A DNA stretch of 64,000 nucleotides. It comes from an uncultured Mycoplasmatota bacterium (GTDB taxonomy: Bacteria > Bacillota_I > Bacilli_A > RF39 > UBA660). Location of the stretch: assembly GCA_900545005.1 (NCBI GenBank), contig UQXO01000006.1, positions 13,623-77,622 on the forward strand. The letters are read 5' to 3'. This document shows, one piece after another, positions 25,093-33,918 of the stretch; the first letter of the stretch is position 1; each line of letters opens with the position of its first letter. Under the pieces are notes generated by a model that was not told the origin of the DNA, did not search any database, and worked only from the letters and a program-made list of their open reading frames with translations. Position numbers and translations under genes: made by a program.

Positions 25093-27978
25093 ATGAAGTA
25101 TAATCCTTTAGGAATAAAGACTGAATATACTTTACTTTCGAGTTTGATTAAGATAAAAGACTTAATTGAGTTTGCGAAGATTAATAATATTACGGCTTTG
25201 GGACTTTTAGATGATAATTTGAATGGAGTTATGGAGTTTTATGATAATTGTCTTCTTAATAATATTAAGCCTTTGATAGGGCTTAAAGTTACTTTAGATA
25301 ATAAAGATTTCTATTTATATGCTAAAGATTATGATGGCTATTTAGAGTTAGTTAAGATTAATAATAAGATAGTTTTGGGAGAAGTTTTAGATTATAATAT
25401 TCTTGCGAGTAAGAATATTTATGTAGTTATTCCTTATTCTTTTAAAGAGACTTTGGAAGAAGTAAAGAGATTTAAAGATGAAGAAGATATCTATTTTAGT
25501 TATACTTCTTTAGAAGAGAAGAATAGTCTTAGAATTCTTAGTGATAATTTATTGTTTCTTAAAGAGATTAGAGTTTTAAGAAAGGAAGATACTGTTTATT
25601 TAGAATATCTTAAGAAAATTGGGGATACTTCTTTTGATGAGGGTAATTGTTGTTATGAAGATATCTTAGAGAGTGATGATATCTTAAGAATAAAGAAATT
25701 TATAGATAAAATAGATATAAGAATTGATAAATCTAAAAGATATATTCCTATTTTTGATGAGAGTAGAGATAGTAAGAGTTATCTATATAGTTTGGCTTTT
25801 TTGGGACTTAAGAAGAGATTAAATAATGTCATAGAGGAAAGATATGTTAAGAGATTACAATATGAGTTAGATGTTATTGATAAGATGGGGTTTAATGATT
25901 ATTTTTTGATTGTTTATGATTATGTTAAGTATGCGAAGAAGAATGATATTTTAGTCGGACCGGGGCGTGGTTCGGCTGCGGGAGCTTTAGTTAGTTATTG
26001 TCTAGGAATTACGAATGTTGATCCTTTAGAGTATAATCTTTTATTTGAGCGTTTTCTAAATAAAGATAGGGTAACGATGCCAGATATTGATATGGACTTT
26101 GAAGATATCAGAAGAGAAGATATGATTAAGTATGTTAGGAGTCGTTATGGGACTTTTAATGTGGCTCCGATTACGACTTATGGGACTTTACAAGCAAGAC
26201 AAGTTCTTAGAGATGTTAGTAGTCTTGTGATTGTTGATGGTAAGTTAATAGATGATTTTATTAGTAATATTGATTCGAAGATGTCTTTAAAAGATAATTT
26301 AAGTAAGGCAATAGTTAGTAAAATGCTAAAAGAAAATGGGGTTTTAAAGAAGATTTATAAAATTGCTATGAAATTAGAAGGCTTAAAGAGACATATGTCG
26401 GTTCATGCTGCGGGAGTGGTTATTTCATCAGTTCCTTTAGATAAAGTGATGCCAGTTGTTAAGACTAGTGAGGGGATTAATACGGGGTTGACGATGAATT
26501 ATTTAGAAGAGTTAGGTTTTCTAAAGATGGATTTCTTAGCTTTATCGAATTTACATTTTATTCATGATATTTTAAGAGAGCTTCCGAGTGATTTTAATCT
26601 TAATAATATTCCTTTAGATGATAAAGATACTTATGATTTATTTAGTTTAGCAGATACGGATGGAGTTTTTCAGTTTGAATCTAGTGGAATGAAAAATTTC
26701 TTATTAAAATTAAAGCCTAGGTGTTTTGAAGATTTATATGCAGCGGTGGCGTTGTTTCGTCCGGGACCTATGGAAAATATTGATTTATTTATCGAGAGAA
26801 AGAATGGGGGTCAAGTTACTTATATTGTGCCGGCTTTAGAGCCGATTTTAAAAGAGACTTATGGGATAATTGTTTATCAGGAACAGATTATGCAAATCTT
26901 AGTAACGATGGCTGGTTTTAGTATGGCGGAAGCAGATAATATTCGTCGAGCGATGAGTAAAAAGAAAAAGGAAGTTCTAATTAAGGCTCAGAGTGATTTT
27001 ATTAAACGTTCGATGGATAATGGTTATCAAAAGAGTGAGGCGGAAGCGGTATATGATTTGATTTTGAAGTTTGCTAACTATGGATTTAATAAGGCTCATT
27101 CAGTTTGTTATGCTTTGATTGGGTATCAGATGGCTTATTTAAAGGTGCATTTTAAGGAGATTTTTTTAGCGGGGCTTCTTAATATGAGTGTATCCAATAG
27201 TAAGAAGACGGAAGAGTATTTGAATGTGGCAAAGAGAATGCATATTACGGTGTTACTTCCCAATATAAATATTAGTACGGATAAGTATTTACATAAGAAT
27301 AATTATCTTTTGTTACCTCTTAATACTATTAGAAATGTTGGGTCTAATACGATTAAGGTTATCTTAGAAGATAGGAAAATACAGGGGATATATAAAGATT
27401 ATTTTGACTTAGTAGTAAGATTTTTTAGACTAGGGATTAAGAAAAATGTTATTGAGAGTTTAATAGATGGGAAAGCTTTAGATTTATTTAAGCTTAGTCA
27501 TAGGACAATGTTAGAGGGACTAGATGAGGCTTTAAGATATGCTTTTGTTGTTAAAGACTTAGATGAGTCTTTGATAGAACGACCTATTCTAAAAGAATAT
27601 GCGGATGATATGAAGAGTTTAATGGATAGGGAATATGCCGTATATGGGTTTTATGTTAGTAATCATCCTGCTAGTAAGTATAATAATAAAGAGATAGTAA
27701 AAATTAAAAGAATAAGAGAGTATTTAGGGAAGAGTATTAATATGGTACTTCTTGTTAACGAGATAAAGAAGATTAAGACTAAGAGTAATCAAGATATGGC
27801 TTTTCTTTTGGGTAGTGATGAGACCGGAAAGATAGATTTAGTTTTGTTTCCAAAGAATATTAATTACTTAAATAATTTTAAAGTCGGAGACTTAGTATAT
27901 GTTTTGGGGACGGTAGCGAGAAGATTAGATAAATATCAAATAAATATCAATAGAATTAGGGTGTTAGATGATGAGTAG
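25093..27978 (+). CDS. dnaE: DNA polymerase III alpha subunit DnaE
   Basis: Second replicative polymerase of Firmicutes, which extends RNA primers before PolC takes over. Motifs: VGPGRGSAAGALVSYCLGIT, the catalytic PDIDMDFED, HAAGVVIS, LFRPGPMENI, and a C-terminal OB region. The N-terminal PHP domain is degenerate: where active PHP domains have HLHVHS-type metal ligands this one reads GIKTEYTLLSS, so no metal-dependent proofreading is expected. At 961 residues it is shorter than Bacillus DnaE (about 1115). ATG 25093 with GGGTGGTG upstream is preferred over the TTG at 25075. The stop overlaps the polC start by 11 bases. Confidence 0.94.
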   Translation: MKYNPLGIKTEYTLLSSLIKIKDLIEFAKINNITALGLLDDNLNGVMEFYDNCLLNNIKPLIGLKVTLDNKDFYLYAKDYDGYLELVKINNKIVLGEVLDYNILASKNIYVVIPYSFKETLEEVKRFKDEEDIYFSYTSLEEKNSLRILSDNLLFLKEIRVLRKEDTVYLEYLKKIGDTSFDEGNCCYEDILESDDILRIKKFIDKIDIRIDKSKRYIPIFDESRDSKSYLYSLAFLGLKKRLNNVIEERYVKRLQYELDVIDKMGFNDYFLIVYDYVKYAKKNDILVGPGRGSAAGALVSYCLGITNVDPLEYNLLFERFLNKDRVTMPDIDMDFEDIRREDMIKYVRSRYGTFNVAPITTYGTLQARQVLRDVSSLVIVDGKLIDDFISNIDSKMSLKDNLSKAIVSKMLKENGVLKKIYKIAMKLEGLKRHMSVHAAGVVISSVPLDKVMPVVKTSEGINTGLTMNYLEELGFLKMDFLALSNLHFIHDILRELPSDFNLNNIPLDDKDTYDLFSLADTDGVFQFESSGMKNFLLKLKPRCFEDLYAAVALFRPGPMENIDLFIERKNGGQVTYIVPALEPILKETYGIIVYQEQIMQILVTMAGFSMAEADNIRRAMSKKKKEVLIKAQSDFIKRSMDNGYQKSEAEAVYDLILKFANYGFNKAHSVCYALIGYQMAYLKVHFKEIFLAGLLNMSVSNSKKTEEYLNVAKRMHITVLLPNINISTDKYLHKNNYLLLPLNTIRNVGSNTIKVILEDRKIQGIYKDYFDLVVRFFRLGIKKNVIESLIDGKALDLFKLSHRTMLEGLDEALRYAFVVKDLDESLIERPILKEYADDMKSLMDREYAVYGFYVSNHPASKYNNKEIVKIKRIREYLGKSINMVLLVNEIKKIKTKSNQDMAFLLGSDETGKIDLVLFPKNINYLNNFKVGDLVYVLGTVARRLDKYQININRIRVLDDE

Positions 27979-30900
27979 TGAAGAGTTGTTTTTACAGAGT
28001 ATAGGAATTACTAATTTAGAGAAATATAAAGGTTATAAGATTATAGATGTTACTTTAAATGAAAGAAAAAGAGAATTTAATGTGAAGATGGCTTTACCTG
28101 ATGTAGTAATTCCGGAAGATATCGATGGACTTTGGATGGCTGGTCGAAGAGGGATAAATGGGAATATTAAAGTTAATTTAGAACTTTTCCAAGAAAAGAG
28201 AAATCCTGAGGAGATTATTAAGATTTTTAAGTATGTTTTAAATGATTTTACGAAGATGAAACCTTCTTTGATAGGGGTAGTTGATAATAATGTTACTTTA
28301 GATGATGATATCCTAGTGCTTGAAGTTAATACTAAAGTCGAAGAAAAGATGATTTTAGATAGTGTGAAAGTCTTAGTTAGTAAATTAGAGCTTTATGGAA
28401 TTAGAGATGTTAATATTACGACAGTAGTTAGTGAGACTAAACAAGAAGAGATTAAGAATTTGATTGCTTCTAGTCATGAAGAAGTTAAAGTAAAAGAGAA
28501 AACGCCAATTATTATGGGTAAACATATTGATGGGGAGATTACATCGATTAATGAGATTATGGGTGAGATGCGTAATGTTGTGGTTGAAGGGTTTATCTTT
28601 GGAGAGATTGGGACTTTAGAGAAAGAGAAAATCAATATTATTACTTTGAAGTTTAGTGATAAGACTAATAGTATCTTAGTGAAAATATTTAAAAAAGATC
28701 ATGATGAGTTCTTAAGTGTTATGGAGGAGATGAAAGCAGGGACTTGGTATCGGGTTCATGGTAATGTTGAGTTTGATAACTATGCGAAAGAATTAGTGCT
28801 TGTTGTTCGCAATATGGAGCATATAGCTTCTAAAGATAGTAAAGCTAAAGATGAGGCAGAAATTAAGAGAGTTGAGTTACATACGCATACGATGATGAGT
28901 GCGATGGATGGGGTTATTCCGGCAGAAGCATTAGTAAAGTGTGCTTATAACTTAGGACATAAAGCAATTGCTGTGACTGATCATAACTGTGTCCAATCTT
29001 TTCCTGAGTTATATCATACGGTTGAAGCTTTGAATAAAGGAAAAGATGCTAAAGACCATTTTAAGGTTTTATATGGGACTGAACTTAATGTTGTTAATGA
29101 TGATATAGATGTGGTTTTTAATCTTCAAGAGTATAATTTGTTAGATCAGGAGTATGTAGTTTTTGATACGGAGACAACTGGTTTTTATGCTGGTAGTGAT
29201 CAGATGATTGAAATAGGGGCTGTTAAGATTAAAAATAATGAAGTTTTAGACCGTTTTGATGCTTTAATAGATCCTCATCGACCTTTGCCTCAGAAGATTA
29301 CAGATTTAACTTATATTACGGATGAGATGTTAAAGGGTAAAGAAGATGAAGATGTTGTTACGAAGAAATTCTTAGATTGGGTTGGGGATTTACCGTTAGT
29401 TGCTCATAATGCGAAGTTTGATATTTCCTTTATGAGGGCGGCTTGTAATAAATATAATCTAGGAGAATTTAAGGCTACCGTTTTAGATACGATGAGTATG
29501 GCAAGAATGTTACATCCGGATTGGCCTAATCATAAACTTAGCACTTTAACTAGAAAGTTAAATATTCCTTGGGATGAAGATAAACATCATAGAGCTGATT
29601 ATGATGCCGAGGGAACGGCTTATGCTTTTTATAAGTTTTGTAAAGAATTTGATGCCCAAAATATTTCGACGACGACGAAATTAGTAGCTAGTATAGATAC
29701 AGAAAGTTTAGTTAAGTTTGCTTATCCTTTTCATGTGACTATTATTGCTAAAGATAGGGGAGGTCTAAAGAATTTATTTAAGATTATTAGTATGGCTAAT
29801 ACGAAGTACTTATATAAAAATGATCAACCGAAGATACCAAGAAGAGAGATAAATAATCTAAGAGAAGGGTTACTTATTGGGTCTTCTTGTATAAATAATG
29901 AAATCTTTGAGAAGGCTGGTAGTCTAGAAGATGAAGAGTTAGTTAATATGATGAGTTTCTATGATTATATAGAAGTTCAGCCACTTAGTGTATTTTCTCA
30001 TTTAATTGGACCAGAAAGAAAGTTTAATAGTGAAGTAGAAGCAGAAAACTATTTGAAGAGGATTATTAGAGTAGCTAAAGAAGCAGGTAAACCAGTAGTG
30101 GCAACGGGGGATGTTCATAATCTAACGAAAGAGGATTTAATTTATAGAGAGATTATTATTAATCAGAAATTTAATGGTAAGTTACATCCTTTGAATAGAA
30201 AAGGGTTAAAAGTACCTAATATGTATCTAAAGACAACGGATGAGATGTTAGAGGAGTTTAGTTTTCTGGGAGAAGAGTTAGCTTATGAGATCGTTGTTGC
30301 TAATACAAATAAGATTGCTGAGATGGTAGGAGAAATCGAAGTAATTATTGCTACTCCTAAACCATTTGCACCGAAGATACCTAATTCTATTGAGACAATG
30401 ACGGAACTGGTTTATACGAAAGCTAGAGATTGGTATGGGGAGGTATTACCTTATCATATTGAAGATAGATTAGCTAAAGAGTTGTATGGTGATTCTTTGA
30501 AAGAGGCTATAACTTATTATGTTAATAAAGATGAGAGTATTACGGATAAAGATAAAGAGATTTATGCAATTTTACATAAGACTATTGTTGGAGGATATAA
30601 TTCTGTTAAAGATTATATTAAAGAATATTTAAAAGATACTTTAGAAGAGGTTCCTAATGATGAGGAGTTAGATAAAGAAGCAAAGAAGAAATTAGGGGGT
30701 ATTATTGGTGCGGGGTATGATGTTATTTATTTGATTGCTCAAAAACTGGTTAAACACTCTAACGATGAGGGCTTCTTGGTAGGATCTCGTGGGTCGGTTG
30801 GTTCATCCTTTGTTGCTTGTATGATGGGAATAACTGAGGTTAACTCTTTGGCAGCTCATTACCGTTGTGGTAAGTGTAAATTAAGTATATTTAATGATGA

Positions 30901-32488
30901 AGAAGGTAATCCTTTAGGATCTACTTATTCAAGTGGGTTTGATTTACCAGATAAAAAGTGTCCTCATTGTGATATTCCGATGATAAAGGATGGTCAAGAT
31001 ATCCCTTTTGCTACTTTCTTAGGATTTAATGCTGATAAAGTTCCGGATATTGATTTGAACTTTTCGGATTTAAACCAAGCTAGTGCTCATGAATATACGA
31101 AAGTATTGTTCGGCGTTGATAATGTTTATCGTGCAGGAACCATTGGAACTGTTGCGGAAAAAACGGCTTATGGTTATGTTCGAGGTTATTGTGAAGAAAA
31201 AGGTATTATCATGCGCAGCTTGGAAATAGAGCGTTTAGCAATGGGATGTACGGGTGTTAAAAGAACAACCGGACAACATCCTGGTGGCATTGTAGTTATT
31301 CCCGGTTATATGGAAGTTTATGATTTTACACCATTCCAATATCCGGCAGATGATCCTACTAGTGCTTGGCGAACAACTCACTTTGATTACCACGCTATCG
31401 ATGCTGATGTCTTAAAACTAGATATTTTAGGTCATACTGATCCTACTCAATTAAGAATGATTCAAGATTTAACGGGTGATGATATTACTAAGGTTCCTTT
31501 AGATGATAAAGCGACTATGTCAATTTTTACTTCTACTAAAGCTTTAGGAGTAACTCCGGAACAGATTATGTGTGAGACGGGAACTTTAGGAGTACCTGAA
31601 TTTGGAACCCCATTTACTATTTCATTAGTTAAAGATACTAAACCAACGACTTTTGCGGAGTTAATTAAAATATCTGGGTTGTCGCATGGTACTGATGTAT
31701 GGCTTGGTAATGCCCAAGAATTAATTGCTAATAATGTGGTACCATTTTCGAAGGTAATTGGTTGTCGTGATGATATTATGGTTGATTTGATGTATCAAGG
31801 TTTACCACCTTTTAAAGCCTTTAAGATAATGGAGTTTGTTCGTAAAGGAAGAGCTTCAAAACCTAAAGACCATGAAGAGTGGGAAGGTTATGTTAAACTA
31901 ATGCAAGAGTACAATGTTGAAGACTGGTTTATTGATTCTTGCGCGAAGATAAAGTATATGTTTCCTAAAGCCCATGCGGCTGCTTATGTTACTAGTGCTT
32001 TTCGTATTGCTTGGTATAAAGTACATAAGCCAATAATATATTATGCTTCTTATTTTTCAACTCGGTTTGATGATTTTGATTTAGAAGTTATGGTTAAAGG
32101 CTATGATACAATTAAAGCTAAAATGGCGGAATTGATGGCTAAAGGATATGATGCTACTAATAAAGAGTCTAGTTTATTAGAAACTTTAAAATTAGCTTTA
32201 GAAGCTACGGCGAGGGGAATAAAATTTTCTAACATTGATATTGAAAAAAGTGATGGAAAGAACTTTGTTATTGGAGATGAGCATACGCTTATTTGTCCTT
32301 TCAAAGTCTTAGATGGTTTAGGAGACTCAGTTGCTACGAAGATAATTGAGGAAAGAAATATTCAACCTTTTATTAGTATTGAAGATTTACAAAGTAGAGG
32401 AAAAGTAAGTTCAACTACTATTGATAAATTAAGAACTTTGGGAGTTTTAGATGGTTTACCAGAAACTTCACAATTAAGTTTATTTTAA
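27968..32488 (+). CDS. polC: DNA polymerase III PolC-type
   Basis: Main replicative polymerase of low-GC Gram-positives with built-in proofreading. Order of domains in the 1506 residues: N-terminal region, OB domain (about 185-295), PHP domain with intact HTHTMMSAMDG (about 304), DEDD exonuclease with FDTETTGFYAG (about 396) and HNAKFDISF, then the polymerase core with a zinc finger (CGKC and CPHC, about 958-998), catalytic PDIDLNFSD, and TTGQHPGGIVV. It ends SQLSLF, a likely sliding-clamp binding motif (QxxLF). ATG 27968 lies inside dnaE; a second ATG follows directly. Placement as a dnaE-polC operon is unusual. Confidence 0.96.
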   Translation: MMSSEELFLQSIGITNLEKYKGYKIIDVTLNERKREFNVKMALPDVVIPEDIDGLWMAGRRGINGNIKVNLELFQEKRNPEEIIKIFKYVLNDFTKMKPSLIGVVDNNVTLDDDILVLEVNTKVEEKMILDSVKVLVSKLELYGIRDVNITTVVSETKQEEIKNLIASSHEEVKVKEKTPIIMGKHIDGEITSINEIMGEMRNVVVEGFIFGEIGTLEKEKINIITLKFSDKTNSILVKIFKKDHDEFLSVMEEMKAGTWYRVHGNVEFDNYAKELVLVVRNMEHIASKDSKAKDEAEIKRVELHTHTMMSAMDGVIPAEALVKCAYNLGHKAIAVTDHNCVQSFPELYHTVEALNKGKDAKDHFKVLYGTELNVVNDDIDVVFNLQEYNLLDQEYVVFDTETTGFYAGSDQMIEIGAVKIKNNEVLDRFDALIDPHRPLPQKITDLTYITDEMLKGKEDEDVVTKKFLDWVGDLPLVAHNAKFDISFMRAACNKYNLGEFKATVLDTMSMARMLHPDWPNHKLSTLTRKLNIPWDEDKHHRADYDAEGTAYAFYKFCKEFDAQNISTTTKLVASIDTESLVKFAYPFHVTIIAKDRGGLKNLFKIISMANTKYLYKNDQPKIPRREINNLREGLLIGSSCINNEIFEKAGSLEDEELVNMMSFYDYIEVQPLSVFSHLIGPERKFNSEVEAENYLKRIIRVAKEAGKPVVATGDVHNLTKEDLIYREIIINQKFNGKLHPLNRKGLKVPNMYLKTTDEMLEEFSFLGEELAYEIVVANTNKIAEMVGEIEVIIATPKPFAPKIPNSIETMTELVYTKARDWYGEVLPYHIEDRLAKELYGDSLKEAITYYVNKDESITDKDKEIYAILHKTIVGGYNSVKDYIKEYLKDTLEEVPNDEELDKEAKKKLGGIIGAGYDVIYLIAQKLVKHSNDEGFLVGSRGSVGSSFVACMMGITEVNSLAAHYRCGKCKLSIFNDEEGNPLGSTYSSGFDLPDKKCPHCDIPMIKDGQDIPFATFLGFNADKVPDIDLNFSDLNQASAHEYTKVLFGVDNVYRAGTIGTVAEKTAYGYVRGYCEEKGIIMRSLEIERLAMGCTGVKRTTGQHPGGIVVIPGYMEVYDFTPFQYPADDPTSAWRTTHFDYHAIDADVLKLDILGHTDPTQLRMIQDLTGDDITKVPLDDKATMSIFTSTKALGVTPEQIMCETGTLGVPEFGTPFTISLVKDTKPTTFAELIKISGLSHGTDVWLGNAQELIANNVVPFSKVIGCRDDIMVDLMYQGLPPFKAFKIMEFVRKGRASKPKDHEEWEGYVKLMQEYNVEDWFIDSCAKIKYMFPKAHAAAYVTSAFRIAWYKVHKPIIYYASYFSTRFDDFDLEVMVKGYDTIKAKMAELMAKGYDATNKESSLLETLKLALEATARGIKFSNIDIEKSDGKNFVIGDEHTLICPFKVLDGLGDSVATKIIEERNIQPFISIEDLQSRGKVSSTTIDKLRTLGVLDGLPETSQLSLF

Positions 32489-32526
32489 CTTTAAAATATG
32501 GTATCCTATTAGTAGGAGGATACAAT

Positions 32527-32772
32527 ATGTCAAAAAAAGAACGCAAAGAATATAATGATAGATTAATGTGTTATGCTATATTAATATTTACAATTGGACT
32601 AGTCTTGGGAAGTGGCTTGATAAGCCTAGGAATAAGAGCAGATAGTTTGAATACTATTGGCTATTGTATAGTAGGGGCTGTAATCTTATTAACCTTTTTA
32701 TGTTTATCTTTTGTAATGTATATTGAAGCTAAAAAAGATGAAATAAAAGTGTTAGAAAAAGAAACTAATTAA
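32527..32772 (+). CDS. Small two-TM membrane protein, unknown function
   Basis: 81 residues: a charged N-terminus (SKKERKEYNDR), two hydrophobic segments (about 14-36 and 42-66), and a charged C-terminus. No family recognised. AGGAGG lies at a good distance before ATG 32527. It is followed by a terminator, so it forms a short transcript of its own or the end of the dnaE-polC unit. Confidence 0.75.
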   Translation: MSKKERKEYNDRLMCYAILIFTIGLVLGSGLISLGIRADSLNTIGYCIVGAVILLTFLCLSFVMYIEAKKDEIKVLEKETN

Positions 32773-32795
32773 GATGATTAAATTCATCTTTTTTA
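32771..32795 (+). terminator. Terminator before the L21 leader
   Basis: AAGATGA pairs with TCATCTT around five bases, followed by TTTTT. Confidence 0.82.
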
Positions 32796-32830
32796 ATTGC
32801 TTTAAGTGAGGAAAGTCTTGTAAAAGCTGA

Positions 32831-32859
32831 TTGACAAGTGATTAATACTTTGGTAGAAT
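32831..32859 (+). promoter_or_regulatory. Promoter of the rplU-prp-rpmA operon
   Basis: Consensus TTGACA and TAGAAT with 17-base spacing. Confidence 0.88.
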
Positions 32860-32867
32860 ATTAATCG

Positions 32868-32957
32868 TTTTAAGGCTTTCTTAAAACCGCACTAAAAAGG
32901 TTAGAAGAGTTTGATAACCACCTTAAGGGCGCGTCTTAAATTTATAAGGAGGGATAA
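32868..32957 (+). ncRNA. L21 leader (ribosomal protein autoregulatory element)
   Basis: The leader contains AAGGCTTTCTTAAAACCGCAC, then AGGTT, and near its end AAGGGCGCGTC just before the AAGGAGGG ribosome binding site. CCGCAC and GGCGCGTC are the conserved marks of the Firmicutes L21 leader, thought to bind L21 and regulate rplU-prp-rpmA. Boundaries are approximate. Confidence 0.85.
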
Positions 32958-32958
32958 T

Positions 32959-33261
32959 ATGAAAGCTATATTTGTAACAGGTGGAAAACAATATTGTGTT
33001 TCTGAAGGCGATGTTATTTATGTTGAAAAATTAGATGCTGAAGTTGGCAAAGAAGTTACTTTTGATGAAGTGCTTATGGCTGGTGAAGTATTTGGTAATC
33101 CAACAGTTAAAAATGCAAGCGTTGTTGGTGTTGTTGAAAAACAAGGAAGACAAAAGAAAATTACTGTATTTAAGTACAAACCTAAGAAGAAATATCGTAA
33201 GAAACAAGGACATAGACAACCATATACTAAGGTTACTATTAAGTCTATTAATGTTAAGTAA
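32959..33261 (+). CDS. rplU: 50S ribosomal protein L21
   Basis: L21 binds domain II and III of 23S rRNA. The 100-residue protein starts MKAIFVTGGKQYCVSEGD and contains the basic KKITVFKYKPKKKYRKKQGHRQPYTKV region. AAGGAGGG precedes ATG 32959; the in-frame upstream start at 32911 lies within the structured L21 leader and is rejected. It heads the conserved triplet L21-Prp-L27. Confidence 0.96.
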   Translation: MKAIFVTGGKQYCVSEGDVIYVEKLDAEVGKEVTFDEVLMAGEVFGNPTVKNASVVGVVEKQGRQKKITVFKYKPKKKYRKKQGHRQPYTKVTIKSINVK

Positions 33262-33263
33262 TT

Positions 33264-33575
33264 ATGATAAAAGTGAACTATGTGGTATCTAATAATTTAA
33301 TTAAAAGTGTTAGTATTAAGGGGCATGCTTTCTATGATACTTATGGCAAAGATATTGTGTGTGCGGCTGTATCTAGTATAGTTACAACAACAATTAATGA
33401 TATTTTAGCCTTAACAGAAGATAAAATTAAATATGATACTCAAGATGGTAATGTTTTAATTACTGTCGTTAGTGATAATGAGGTTGTCGAAAAGCTTTTA
33501 AATGTTATGTTAAATATGTTAAAAGAATTGGCAAGTGATTATCCAAAAAATATCAAAATAGGAGGATTAAAATGA
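33264..33575 (+). CDS. prp: Ribosomal-processing cysteine protease Prp
   Basis: Prp removes the N-terminal extension of L27, an essential step in Firmicutes that lack a pre-cut L27. The catalytic His is in KGHAFYDTYGKDIVC and the catalytic Cys in the same block (DIVCAAVSSI), as in the family. The protein has 103 residues, the usual size, and lies between L21 and L27; the L27 gene here has the matching cleavage site. The start ATG 33264 is two bases after rplU and overlaps nothing; its stop overlaps the rpmA start by four bases. Confidence 0.93.
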   Translation: MIKVNYVVSNNLIKSVSIKGHAFYDTYGKDIVCAAVSSIVTTTINDILALTEDKIKYDTQDGNVLITVVSDNEVVEKLLNVMLNMLKELASDYPKNIKIGGLK

Positions 33576-33859
33576 ATTTTATGAAATTGAATATCCAATT
33601 ATTTGCTCACGTTAAAGCTCAAGGTTCTACTCAAAACGGTAGAGATTCTGTTGGTCGTAGATTAGGTGCTAAAGCTAGTGATGGAGAAGTTGTTACTGCT
33701 GGTGCTATAATTTATCGTCAAAGAGGAACTAAGATTTATCCAGGAACAAATGTTGGAATGGGCAAAGACCATACTTTATATGCTAAAGTAGCTGGTACTG
33801 TTAAATATGAACGTCTTGGAAGAGACAAGAAAAAAGTAAGTGTATACGAAGTTAAGTAG
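33572..33859 (+). CDS. rpmA: 50S ribosomal protein L27 with Prp-cleaved N-terminus
   Basis: L27 reaches the peptidyl-transferase centre with its N-terminal tail. The start MNFMKLNIQLFAHVKAQGST contains the Prp cleavage motif (IQLFA-H), so the mature protein begins at His14. The rest (GRDSVGRRLGAKASDGEVV, YRQRGTKIYPG) is standard. AGGAGG sits before ATG 33572; an ATG three codons later would also keep the motif. It ends the triplet; the usual obg gene does not follow, replaced by a HerA-like ATPase. Confidence 0.96.
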   Translation: MNFMKLNIQLFAHVKAQGSTQNGRDSVGRRLGAKASDGEVVTAGAIIYRQRGTKIYPGTNVGMGKDHTLYAKVAGTVKYERLGRDKKKVSVYEVK

Positions 33860-33877
33860 TATATACTTCTTTTTTTA
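33848..33877 (+). terminator. Terminator after rpmA
   Basis: GAAGTTAAGTA and TACTTC can pair around GTATA, followed by seven T; the stop codon is inside. Confidence 0.72.
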
Positions 33878-33918
33878 TTTTTGATATAATTTTTCTATAA
33901 GATATAAAGGTGGTTCAT

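Noticed and set aside
32911..32958. Longer N-terminus of L21
   Set aside because: These bases are the end of the L21 leader RNA; ATG 32959 has AAGGAGGG and gives the standard protein.
33035..33292. 85-codon frame overlapping rplU
   Set aside because: Out-of-frame shadow of L21 with no ribosome binding site.
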